Shown one piece after another: positions 32,493 to 40,385 of a stretch of 41,808 bases of DNA (its first letter is position 1; every line of letters starts with the position of its first letter). The notes beneath the pieces are model-generated. The model did no database searches. It was not told where the DNA came from and worked only from the letters and a program-made list of their open reading frames with translations. The stretch is from Oceaniovalibus sp. ACAM 378 (GTDB lineage: Bacteria > Pseudomonadota > Alphaproteobacteria > Rhodobacterales > Rhodobacteraceae): assembly GCF_008085915.1 (NCBI RefSeq), contig NZ_VSJK01000026.1, positions 1 through 41,808 of the forward strand. Reading direction: 5' to 3'. A program made the position numbers and the translations under genes.

Positions 32493-32706
32493 TCCCGCCC
32501 AGCGCCATCAGATCGAACAGGATGCCATCACTGCCGCATGGGAGGCCGAGCACCTCGCCGCCTGCGATGACGCCATCGCCCTGTTGCGTGAGATTGCCGA
32601 TCTGGACCGCGATGACGATGGCGACGCGTTCATCGCCACGGATGCCGACGGCCACAACGACCTGATGTCGCGCATTAGCGCCTTCCTTGCCAAGCAGGAC
32701 CAATAG
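32482..32706 (+). CDS. Small acidic hypothetical protein (74 aa)
   Basis: 74 aa. A strong GGAGG site precedes the ATG at 32482, which overlaps the previous gene by 11 bases. Acidic and helical: RHQIEQDAITAAWEAEHLAA, IALLREIADLDRDDDGDAF, then a short C-terminal helix. The frame is open upstream without a ribosome site. Function unknown; phage accessory gene. Confidence 0.7.
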   Translation: MPLDPAQRHQIEQDAITAAWEAEHLAACDDAIALLREIADLDRDDDGDAFIATDADGHNDLMSRISAFLAKQDQ

Positions 32707-32715
32707 GGGAACGCC

Positions 32716-33261
32716 ATGACCAAGATGACCGAAACCCAGACAATCATTCTCAGCGCCGGGGCCCAGCGCCCCGACAACATCGCCCTGCCGCTGCCCAAGG
32801 GGTTAGCCGGTGCGGCGGCGAAGATGGCCGTCACCAAGATGATCGAACACGGCTGGCTGCAGGAGGTCGACGCCAACTTGCACCGGGGCGAACCCCTCTG
32901 GCGCGAGACCGGCGACGGCCATGGCACGACGCTGGTGGTGACCGATGCCGGTCTGCTGGCCATCGGGATTGAGCCAGTGGTGGTGAAGACGGTTGCTGCG
33001 ATCCGCGAACATGCCGCCAAGACCGCCGCCCCCAAGCCGTCGTCCCTGCGCACTGGCACCAAGCAGGCCATGCTGATTGCAATGCTGCAGCGCCCCGAAG
33101 GTGCGTCCATCGGCGAGATCGTCGCTGCGACTAACTGGCAAGTTCACACCGCGAGGGGTGCGATGTCCGGTGCGTTGGGCAAGAAACTCGGGTTGGTCGT
33201 GACCTCGGCGAAGGAAGAGAGTCGTGGGCGAGTGTACCGGATCAGACGTGCGGGTGTGTAA
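32716..33261 (+). CDS. DUF3489 domain protein
   Basis: 181 aa, GGGGA upstream. The C-terminal 80 residues carry the DUF3489 signature: SLRTGTKQAMLIAMLQRPEG, then EIVAATNWQVHTARGAMSG and a final LGLVVTSAKEESRGRVYRI, a small winged-helix-like module. The N-terminal 110 residues (ILSAGAQRPDNIALPLPKGL, WLQEVDANLHRGEPLWRETG) form a second domain usually found with it. Widespread in alphaproteobacterial prophages and thought to bind DNA, possibly as a regulator. Last gene of the run, followed by a terminator. Confidence 0.85.
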   Translation: MTKMTETQTIILSAGAQRPDNIALPLPKGLAGAAAKMAVTKMIEHGWLQEVDANLHRGEPLWRETGDGHGTTLVVTDAGLLAIGIEPVVVKTVAAIREHAAKTAAPKPSSLRTGTKQAMLIAMLQRPEGASIGEIVAATNWQVHTARGAMSGALGKKLGLVVTSAKEESRGRVYRIRRAGV

Positions 33262-33321
33262 TGCGATGCCTTGTCGATTTGTCCCGTGAGGATTTGATGG
33301 ACGACTAACGCTTCCCATGGC

Positions 33322-33342
33322 GCCAAATTCGTTTGGCTTTCT
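33322..33342 (+). terminator. UUCG-loop hairpin terminator after the DUF3489 gene
   Basis: GCCAAA-TTCG-TTTGGC is a perfect 6-bp stem closed by the very stable TTCG tetraloop and followed by TTTCT. It lies between two convergent genes and ends the plus-strand run. Confidence 0.6.
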
Positions 33343-33346
33343 GTAA

Positions 33347-34075
33347 TCAAGCCCGCCAGTTCCAATGAGGATACTGCCAGTAAGGCTTTCCCTCGATCAT
33401 TCCCTCAACGGCTTCATCGATCGTTAAACGGCGATTATACTGGCCTCGTCCAAAGTGGATTTCAGGTGATTGGTCAGGATATTCATCCTTCCCTTTTATG
33501 TCGAACCAGAAGGGTATGATTTCCTCGCAGTCAGCAACAAAAACGCCATGTTCTTTGTAATAGGCCTGATTTTCATAGCAGAGCGCTTTACCAAGTCGAT
33601 TGGCTACAGGCTTGTGTGGCATGAACCAACAGACTGACACACTTGATTGAGAGTACCTCATTGTACGTGAACGAAAGTCGGCCAAGTGCTGGCTCGAGAA
33701 CTGAATTTCAAAAGCAATCAGCTTGTCATCCTTGCGCCGCGCCAAAACGTCGGCAATCCATGCATCGCCATTTGGAGTTTGACCTGAAACCTCAAGATCT
33801 GCCTGATACCCGGTTCGGCGAAGTGCGAGCGCGATTTCAATCTTTAGGCGTGTGTGCGCGTAGCTTTCTGGTGCGGGCAGTTTATCAGGGTAACCGGGAC
33901 GATGAGCGAAGAAGCGTAGGCCGCGAATTGAAGTCTTCGGAGTAGCGGGCCAATCTGTTTGGGGCATCAACCATGTGCCAGCGGGCGATTGGCAGATGTC
34001 TTGCCATACGCTATCTGGCGCTGAAAACGCCTCAGCCATCGCACCAGTTTTAGCATGATAGGCTATCTGTCCCAC
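33347..34075 (-). CDS. CoiA-like PD-(D/E)XK nuclease
   Basis: 242 aa (GTG at 34075; an ATG at 34039 is an alternative). The arrangement follows competence protein CoiA: an N-terminal part ending in LRFFAH (53-58), then ESYAHTRLKIEIA (70-82) and the nuclease core with Asp109 (AWIADVLA) and Glu123-x-Gln125 (IAFEIQFSSQ). The Cys pair seen in many CoiA N-termini is absent. CoiA-type proteins act on incoming single-stranded DNA; in a phage region this one could be a recombination or DNA-processing nuclease. Base composition is lower in GC than the methyltransferases beside it, suggesting separate origin. Confidence 0.75.
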   Translation of the reverse strand: MGQIAYHAKTGAMAEAFSAPDSVWQDICQSPAGTWLMPQTDWPATPKTSIRGLRFFAHRPGYPDKLPAPESYAHTRLKIEIALALRRTGYQADLEVSGQTPNGDAWIADVLARRKDDKLIAFEIQFSSQHLADFRSRTMRYSQSSVSVCWFMPHKPVANRLGKALCYENQAYYKEHGVFVADCEEIIPFWFDIKGKDEYPDQSPEIHFGRGQYNRRLTIDEAVEGMIEGKPYWQYPHWNWRA

Positions 34076-34150
34076 GTACTCCGCCTAGCAACTGGATCAC
34101 CTCGTTCAGAGGCACTGGAAACACAGTATGGGATGTATGGCAGCCAGGGT

Positions 34151-35539
34151 TCAACCTCGAACACGCCGATGCGTCTGGTTTGGAACATGTCGTGCAGACA
34201 CAGTGGCGTCAGCGCCGTTACGCACCGCCAACTTCTCCGTCGCCATCTCCCAGCGGCGCACGGCCACATCGCAATAGACCGGATCCAGCTCCATTGCGAA
34301 GCAGCGCCGCCCAGCGCGCTCAGCCGCGACCAGTTGGGTTCCAGAGCCGCAGAACGGTTCGTAGATCTGATCGCCGGGATCTGAGAACGCTGTCAGCACA
34401 GCCTCGACCAACGCTACGGGGAACACGGCTGGATGCGATCCGGCAGCACCCAGCCCACCTTTGTGCCGCATGATGCGGAAGACAGAATCCGGGATGCGGT
34501 GGCTTTGGATTTCGTTGCCGGTTCCGGTTTTGGCGTGGACGGTGCCGTCGGCTCCGCGCAGCCCACCGCCGCCGAGGGTTTCGCCCGCGTGTTTGGACGG
34601 GATCGTCTTGTGCGGTTTGCGGGGCGCGCGGTTGAAGTGGAAAATAAACTCGTGCGATGGGGCCAGGCGGCCGTTCCAGTCGCCCGGCAAGCCCGGACCC
34701 TGATCCCACACATACCAGCCAAACCGTCGCCAGCCAGAGCCGCGCATCCATTCCACCCATCCTTCCCAATAGGGCTGCCATTCGCTGTCGCGATGTACGA
34801 GGCCAAGGTTGACCAGCAGTTGCGCCTCGGCCGTGACCGGCGCTGCGGTGAACACGCCCTGCATCAGCGCATCCCAATCGCCGACCTTTTCCTTGGCCGC
34901 GCCATAGTCGCGCTGTTGGGCGTAGGGTGGCGAGGTGAAAATCAACTTAACCTGTTCGCCCTGCATCAGCCTCGCGACGGCGGTGGGATCGGTGGCATCG
35001 CCGCAGCACAGCCGGTGTTTGCCCAGCGCCCAGATGTCGCCCGGCTTGGTGATGGGTTCGGCGGGTGGATCGGGGATGGCATCAGCCGCATCGTCGTCGA
35101 TCACCGTCCTGTCGTCGTCGCCCGCGTGCAGCAGAGCGTCCAGTTCATCCTCCGGAATCCCGATCAGCCCGAGGTCGAAATCCTCCGCCAGCAGCGCCTG
35201 CAGTTCCTGTAGGAGCAGGGCCTCGTCCCAGCCGCCCAGCTCGGTTAATTTGTTGTCGGCGATGCGATAGGCCCGGCGCTGCGCCTCGGTCAGATGGTCC
35301 AGAATGATCACCGGTGCTTCGGACAGGCCAAGATGGGCCGCCGCCAGGACGCGACCATGGCCAGCAATCAACTTGCCATCGGCGGCCACCAGCACCGGCA
35401 CGGTCCAACCGAACTCGGCCATGCTGGCGGCGATCTTGGCCACCTGACCGGAATCGTGGGTCTTGGCGTTCCGGGCGTAGGGCCTCAGCCGAGCGAGGGG
35501 CCAGTACTCGATCCGGCCCGGCAGGATTGGCACATTCAT
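34151..35539 (-). CDS. ParB-domain DNA methyltransferase with TSPPY motif
   Basis: 462 aa. Residues 10-135 form a ParB/Srx-like nucleotide-binding domain (RLRPYARNAKTH, LIAGHGRVLAAAHLG, RAYRIADNKLTELG). The rest is a class-beta methyltransferase with catalytic TSPPY (202-206) and AdoMet motif EPFCGSGTQLVAAERAGR near residue 405. TSPPY is more usual for N4-cytosine enzymes, DPPY for N6-adenine. Phage orphan methylases of this ParB-fused type usually protect phage DNA from host restriction; no restriction partner is visible. It overlaps the upstream paralogue by four bases (ATGA). Confidence 0.9.
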   Translation of the reverse strand: MNVPILPGRIEYWPLARLRPYARNAKTHDSGQVAKIAASMAEFGWTVPVLVAADGKLIAGHGRVLAAAHLGLSEAPVIILDHLTEAQRRAYRIADNKLTELGGWDEALLLQELQALLAEDFDLGLIGIPEDELDALLHAGDDDRTVIDDDAADAIPDPPAEPITKPGDIWALGKHRLCCGDATDPTAVARLMQGEQVKLIFTSPPYAQQRDYGAAKEKVGDWDALMQGVFTAAPVTAEAQLLVNLGLVHRDSEWQPYWEGWVEWMRGSGWRRFGWYVWDQGPGLPGDWNGRLAPSHEFIFHFNRAPRKPHKTIPSKHAGETLGGGGLRGADGTVHAKTGTGNEIQSHRIPDSVFRIMRHKGGLGAAGSHPAVFPVALVEAVLTAFSDPGDQIYEPFCGSGTQLVAAERAGRRCFAMELDPVYCDVAVRRWEMATEKLAVRNGADATVSARHVPNQTHRRVRG

Positions 35540-36795
35540 GCCGCCAGCCTCTTGGCCTTCAGCTCGGCGAAGGTTTCATCGGTTTCGGCTAGGACAGCGT
35601 TTGCGCCGGTGAACTGTTGCCAGCGCTCGATGGCCACGTCAACGTAAGCCGGGTTCAACTCGATCCCGAAACAGACGCGCCCGGTCGTTTCCGCCGCGAT
35701 CAGCGTGGTGCCGGATCCCATGAAGGGTTCATACACCGCCTGACCGGGGTTGGAATTGTTCAGCATCGGGCGGCGCATGCACTCGACTGGCTTCTGGGTG
35801 CCATGCACGGTGGCCGCATCCTGGTCCTTGCCGGAAATGTGCCATAGTGTCGTCTGCTTGCGATCCCCGGCCCAATGGCCCTTGCCGGTCTTCTTGACAG
35901 CATACCAGCAAGGTTCGTGCTGCCAGTGATAGTCGCCCCGGCTGAGTACCAGCCTGTCCTTGGCCCAGATGATCTGCGAGCGGACGTTGAAGCCCGCCGC
36001 CACCAGGCTCTCGGCCACAGTCGAGGAATGCAGCGCGCCATGCCAGACATAGGCCACGTCGCCGGGGAACAGCGCCCATGCCTCACGCCAGTCAGCGCGG
36101 TCGTCGTTCAGCACCTTGCCGGTGCGTTTGGTCTTGGCTGCACCCGCTTGGTTGCGCCAAGAAGGGTCATATTCCACACCGTAGGGTGGATCGGTCACCA
36201 TCAAGAGCGGCCGCACATCGCCGAGCAGCCGCCCGACCACATCGGCGGACGTGCTGTCGCCACAGATCAGCCGGTGCGATCCAAGCTGCCACAGGTCACC
36301 CGCCACCGACACTGGCGTGACCGGTGGTGCGGGAATGTCATCCTCACCCTCGACGGCACCACCTTCCGCTTGATCCGGATCGCGCAGCAAGGCGTCTAGA
36401 TCCTCGTCGGCGATGCCCAGCAGCGACAAGTCGAAATCCTCGGCTAACAGCCCCGCGATCTCGTCGCGCAGCATCGCCTCGTCCCAATCGCCCAACTCGG
36501 TCAGTTTGTTGTCGGCGATCCGGTAGGCCCGGCGCTCGGCTTCGTCGAGGTGGCCGAGCCGGATCACCGGCACGTCGGTCAGCCCCAGCATCGCGGCCGC
36601 CAGGACTCGACCATGCCCCGCGATCAGCTCGCCATCGTCGGCCACCAAACAGGGCACGGTCCAGCCGAACTTGGCCATGCTGGCGGCGATCTTGGCGACC
36701 TGGTCCGTGCCGTGGATCTTGGCATTGCGCGCATAAGGGCGCAGCCGATCGAGAGGCCAAGTCTCGATCTGGCTCGGTGCAAAGACCAGGTCCAT
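35536..36795 (-). CDS. ParB-domain DNA methyltransferase with DPPY motif
   Basis: 419 aa from the ATG at 36795 (MDLVFAPSQIETWPLDRLRP); the frame is open further up but this start aligns with the paralogue. The ParB-like domain is nearly collinear with that of the next gene (LIAGHGRVLAAAMLG, RAYRIADNKLTELGDW). The catalytic motif is DPPY (202-205, TDPPYGVEYDPSW) and the AdoMet motif is EPFMGSGTTLIAAETTGR, typical of N6-adenine enzymes. The conserved THGTQKPVE region is present as VHGTQKPVECMRRP. First gene of a two-methylase operon. Confidence 0.9.
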   Translation of the reverse strand: MDLVFAPSQIETWPLDRLRPYARNAKIHGTDQVAKIAASMAKFGWTVPCLVADDGELIAGHGRVLAAAMLGLTDVPVIRLGHLDEAERRAYRIADNKLTELGDWDEAMLRDEIAGLLAEDFDLSLLGIADEDLDALLRDPDQAEGGAVEGEDDIPAPPVTPVSVAGDLWQLGSHRLICGDSTSADVVGRLLGDVRPLLMVTDPPYGVEYDPSWRNQAGAAKTKRTGKVLNDDRADWREAWALFPGDVAYVWHGALHSSTVAESLVAAGFNVRSQIIWAKDRLVLSRGDYHWQHEPCWYAVKKTGKGHWAGDRKQTTLWHISGKDQDAATVHGTQKPVECMRRPMLNNSNPGQAVYEPFMGSGTTLIAAETTGRVCFGIELNPAYVDVAIERWQQFTGANAVLAETDETFAELKAKRLAA

Positions 36796-36975
36796 GGGGC
36801 GGTTCTCAATTTGGGCAGGGCGAATACGACGATGCGAGAGGCCAACAATGGCCACGGCAGAATGTGGATCCGCGATGTGGGGGAAAACGAAAGCGCCCGA
36901 GAGGTGTATCCTCCGAGCGCTATTCTTCGATGGTCAATAGGTAGGTCAAGGGGGGCAGCTTTGTCAAATGGAAAA

Positions 36976-37383
36976 ATGAAGTGGAATCAAGGCATATCGC
37001 CCAACGGCTATGCCGAGCCGGACTTCATGGGATGAGAGGTCAAACAGTACGGTGTGGGTGATTTCACGAAGTATGCCGCAAAAAGCTCTGTCACACTGAT
37101 GACGCCAGAACCGACCTGCGGGATCTATCGTGACGAAGGCGTGGACGTGTTTCTGCGCATGTTCGGCTACTCGGACAAGGCCGGGAACGAAAGCCGGATC
37201 AACTTCGGCGGCATCTACACGATTGACCGAGATTTCCACGCGGACACAGGCTTCGCCCTGCGCATGACCGGCTTTGATGCTGTGACAGGCAATATCACCG
37301 ACGTGGACGGGGCGATCATGCTCATGGACCGCGACGAGACGATAGCGGCCTCATGGGGCTTCAAAGGCATCATGGCGCACTAG
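36976..37383 (+). pseudogene. Hypothetical ORF split by an in-frame TGA, or short gene from GTG 37054
   Basis: From the GTG at 37054 a 109-aa protein can be read (SSVTLMTPEPTCGIYRDEGV, FLRMFGYSDKAGNESRINFG, ending SWGFKGIMAH). The same frame is open upstream from an ATG at 36976 (MKWNQGISPNGYAEPDFMG) but is interrupted by one TGA at 37033-37035, so the gene may once have been longer. No strong ribosome site fits the GTG. The reading is beta-rich and protein-like, with no recognised family. It converges with the glycine-rich gene, seven bases apart. Confidence 0.5.
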
Positions 37384-37390
37384 AACCACT

Positions 37391-38245
37391 TTAGTCATCG
37401 AGGGCCGATACCCAGACCTCTGACATGGGCGCATCCGCAAGATCGTAACGGATCGTGCCGCGATCTCCAAAATACCCGGTGATCATTATGCCGTCATAGC
37501 CGCGCGGTCCAGTTGGCTGAGTGTATACGCCCCACGCACACTTCTTGCCTTTACCCCCGGGCCCACCACGGCCCGGGGCACTGGCGGGGCCGGGTTGCCC
37601 CCCATTGCTCACAAGCCCGATACCGCGTCCGATTGTTAGGGGATCCGGGGCGCCGATAAGCCAATAGTCAATGAAGATATTTCCACCATCGCCGCCACTG
37701 GTCTGATGCCCGGCCCCGCCTCTTCCACCGCGATCGCCGCCGCAACCGTTGTTGCAACTCGCCCCACGTCCTCTGGCGCCGTCTCCCGCTGCGCCCGAAC
37801 CGCCACCGATACCGCCAGAAGCGTCGATGATGAGATCGATGGCACTTTCAAGCCCCATCCGAATCTGGATATTCACACCGCTACCGCCGTTTTTTCCGGG
37901 GCGTGCGTTAAAACCGACGGTCGCCTCGAACTGTACGTCCCGGCATTGTCCTTTCGGATTGCGCCTTTTTTTGGCGGGGTCCGTAACGGTTGTACCTTCT
38001 TCGCCTCGGGCGCTGATCCTGACACGACGGCCAAAGTTCGCCCGAAGGATATGCGCCCTCCATTGGCCGAAGTGGCTGGGCACAATCAGCGTGCTGTCAT
38101 CCTCCATGGTGAGATCCCCAATAATAATGAACTGCTCAGCGTCGGTCAGTGTCCTGACCTCGTTAGCAGCGATGGTCATACCACCGACAGTGCGCAAGGC
38201 GCTTCGCGTATTCGGGGGCAGCTCTTGGGAAATTTGAGACGTCAT
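37391..38245 (-). CDS. Glycine-rich protein of unknown function
   Basis: 284 aa from the ATG at 38245 (MTSQISQELPPNTRSALRTV), chosen because GGAGG lies five bases upstream; the open frame beyond it to 38413 has no such site. The N-terminal 120 residues are beta-rich (QFIIIGDLTMEDDSTLIVPS, RRVRISARGEEGTTV). Residues about 150-245 are strongly glycine-rich with GG-x-GG spacing and two Cys pairs (ASCNNGCGG), and a final beta domain follows. The pattern recalls glycine-rich shafts of surface or tail proteins, but no family is recognised and there is no signal peptide. It converges with the gene before it. Confidence 0.65.
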   Translation of the reverse strand: MTSQISQELPPNTRSALRTVGGMTIAANEVRTLTDAEQFIIIGDLTMEDDSTLIVPSHFGQWRAHILRANFGRRVRISARGEEGTTVTDPAKKRRNPKGQCRDVQFEATVGFNARPGKNGGSGVNIQIRMGLESAIDLIIDASGGIGGGSGAAGDGARGRGASCNNGCGGDRGGRGGAGHQTSGGDGGNIFIDYWLIGAPDPLTIGRGIGLVSNGGQPGPASAPGRGGPGGKGKKCAWGVYTQPTGPRGYDGIMITGYFGDRGTIRYDLADAPMSEVWVSALDD

Positions 38246-38403
38246 GATTTCCTCCAAAACAAAAAGGCGTCCGTCGGACGACATTTCGACCGACATTCCC
38301 CAAGTGGCCTGTCGTCTGACAAAAGGATTGCCTGAAGAGGCCAGCAGATCAAGCATTTTTGGCTCTGGGTGATGCCTGCGGTCAGCCGAGCGCCCTGAGT
38401 TTG

Positions 38404-38431
38404 GCTTCCACAAGGTGGCTTCCGCAAACTG
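38404..38431. repeat. Short imperfect tandem repeat (14-mer, two copies)
   Basis: GGCTTCCACAAGGT is followed directly by GGCTTCCGCAAACT, with further loose matches (GGATTCCGCAAAAG near 38440, CTTCCACAAAGTGG near 38517). It lies upstream of the glycine-rich gene among IS debris. Confidence 0.4.
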
Positions 38432-38698
38432 GCTCAGGTGGATTCCGCAAAAGAATCCAACGGGGCCAGATCGTGATTTGCTAAGTAGCTGAAATACAAA
38501 CGTTTACTCGACTGTCTTCCACAAAGTGGATTCAGCCTGGATTCCCCGGTGAAACTGCCTGCCGCTAGCGAAATGCCGCGCTGCGCCCCCCCGCATACGT
38601 TTGTGGCCGGGGAGGAACCATGCCAGGGGGGCTTAGCGTCGTGATCGGCCCAGAACCGACATCCAGCGGCAACATACCTAGGCTCCAGACTCATTGAT
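38432..38698. other. Non-coding stretch beside the IS5 remnant
   Basis: About 270 bases with no convincing gene. It contains scattered degenerate copies of the TTCC-CAAA repeat and probably IS or recombination debris next to the transposase fragment. No inverted-repeat end could be assigned. Confidence 0.4.
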
Positions 38699-39190
38699 TT
38701 AGAGCCAGAACAGGACGGTTGCTGCAAGCGCGATGGCAGAGAGGAAAACCTTGGGGCAGCGATCATAGCGGATCGCGACACGACGCCAGTCCTTGAGGCG
38801 GCCGAACATAATCTCGATCCTGCTGCGCCGCTTTTAGCGACGCTTGTCATATCTGATGGGCTTGTCACGTGACTTCCGCCCGGGGATGCAGGGCTTTATT
38901 TCTCTGTTCATAAGGGCCTCGCGGAACCAGTCCGCGTCATATCCCCGATCTCCTAGAAACCAATCGGCGGATGGCAGGCTGCTCACCAGAGCCCTGGCCC
39001 CGGCGTAATCACTAACCTGACCGGCGGTCATGAAGAACCGGATCGGGCGCCCTTTGACGTCGGTGATGGCATGTAGCTTCGTGTTCATGCCGCCTTTCGT
39101 CCGCCCGATCAGCCTGCCACGCCCCCCTTTTTTAGCTGCGGTGCGGTCCATCAGACCGGACTTTCGCTGCAATAGCAGGAACAGGTGATG
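38699..39190 (-). pseudogene. IS5-family transposase fragment with premature stop
   Basis: C-terminal DDE part of an IS5-type transposase (IS427-like): GRGRLIGRTKGGMNTKLHAI, RFFMTAGQVSDYAGA, FLGDRGYDADWFREAL, CIPGRKSRDKPI, then after a TAA at 38834-38836 the same frame continues RIEIMFGRLKDWRRVAIRYD to FWL and the natural stop at 38699. The TAA replaces what is Tyr in related KRRYKRR sequences. The N-terminal part, with the first helix-turn-helix, is missing. It is a dead remnant. Confidence 0.85.
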
Positions 39191-39342
39191 GGCGAATTTA
39201 CACAATGCGGACAAAGCTGCTATCCTTCGAGTGTCGGCTTCCGCTCAATGTGCAGAAACGATGGTTTTCTTTGGGGACAGAAACGTATCAGTTTTGACCG
39301 AAGATCAAAATTCTTTCGGCCTGGGGTGACTTGCTTTAAGCT

Positions 39343-40200
39343 ATGAATAGCGAGAGAGGCTTGGTTGTGGCTGACCGTGAAGCAGAAGAAGACTCGAAAG
39401 GGAAGTTCAAGCCAGGTTGGTTCTGGACGACAGTGGCGTTCGTCCTGGGCTTGGCAGCCAGCTCGGTTGGTATTGGCGAAAAGGTTTACGCTTGGTGCTG
39501 CGCGCCTCCCGAAGACGCGCCTGCTATAGCTGCCTCCTATATCGCGATGCCGCTCACCCTCGTTGATGGAGAAGCGGAGTCTTCGGAAGACCTCGCGGTT
39601 CTCGCGGGGTTTAAGGTTCTACGAACTGATGTACTGACCGAGGCAATTCAAGACGAAACTGATTATTCTGCGGTTCTTCTGGAGAGTATAAACGCCCGCC
39701 TTACCGCGGAACAAATTTGCCCGGAGCGTGGCTGTGTGTCCGAGTACAAGCGCTACATCCTCGGCCTAGTCGTGAAGAACCACGGCCATGTTCCGGTGCA
39801 ATCTGGCAACCTATCCGTCGAACGATTTGAGCTTGACCGTACTACACGAGAGATATTTCAGTTTCACTATGGATACGAACTCATACAGGATGGATGCCTA
39901 TATGAATACGAGGGCGGTGATTGTGTACTAGAGGTCGGCGATGTGCTCCCGGAACATAACGACATTGCACTACCTGATCTTGGACCTGGTGAAGCCGTTG
40001 TAGTCCCTATGGCTATGATCATGACGCCAGACAAACAGATACTGGATTTTTGGATGCACTATCTCGTTGGACCAGCAACCTTACCCAAGAGCCTAAGAAT
40101 CGAGTATGGCGTTGGCCAGGATATCGAAATTGAAGTCCGGGAACCGCTAAAGTCAATTTATCGTCTCGACTTCGATGCTATGATCTGGGGGCTTGGTTAG
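39343..40200 (+). CDS. Membrane-anchored protein of unknown function
   Basis: 285 aa (MNSERGLVVADREAEEDSKG). A short charged N-terminus and one transmembrane segment (WFWTTVAFVLGLAASSVGIG, about 27-46) are followed by an exported domain of some 230 residues with several Cys (WCCAPP, ICPERGCVSEYK, DGCLYEYEGGDC) and a beta-sandwich-like body (YILGLVVKNHGHVPVQSGNL; PDLGPGEAVVVPMAMIMTPD). AT-richer than the phage genes. No family recognised. It stands alone between IS fragments, so it may be a host gene or island cargo. Confidence 0.7.
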   Translation: MNSERGLVVADREAEEDSKGKFKPGWFWTTVAFVLGLAASSVGIGEKVYAWCCAPPEDAPAIAASYIAMPLTLVDGEAESSEDLAVLAGFKVLRTDVLTEAIQDETDYSAVLLESINARLTAEQICPERGCVSEYKRYILGLVVKNHGHVPVQSGNLSVERFELDRTTREIFQFHYGYELIQDGCLYEYEGGDCVLEVGDVLPEHNDIALPDLGPGEAVVVPMAMIMTPDKQILDFWMHYLVGPATLPKSLRIEYGVGQDIEIEVREPLKSIYRLDFDAMIWGLG

Positions 40201-40272
40201 CCAATCTGAATGAACCGCCACTTGTTTGCCGGAGACCCAGAAGTAAGGATGCTGGGTTTTGGAAAAGAACAA

Positions 40273-40345
40273 ATGCGGAAAAAAATATTCACCAGATGTG
40301 CGGGAACGTGCTGTGCGGATGGTATTTTGGTCAATCCACGAGAGA
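40273..40345 (+). pseudogene. IS3-family OrfA N-terminal fragment
   Basis: After an ATG at 40273 and one apparent extra A in a run of seven, the frame reads KYSPDVRERAVRMVF, the hallmark N-terminus of an IS3-type OrfA. Homology ends after about 20 residues. It comes from a different IS3 subgroup from either element at the left end. Confidence 0.6.
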
Positions 40346-40385
40346 TCTTTAACCTACTCCAATGCTGGACTTATGTAAAAAATGT

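Noticed and set aside
37033-37035. TGA as a selenocysteine codon
   Set aside because: No SECIS-like hairpin was recognised directly after it and the protein has no redox motif; nonsense mutation or a later start is simpler.
39293-39325. Hairpin CCGAA...TTCGG as a terminator
   Set aside because: The stem is only five pairs with a 12-base loop and no T run.
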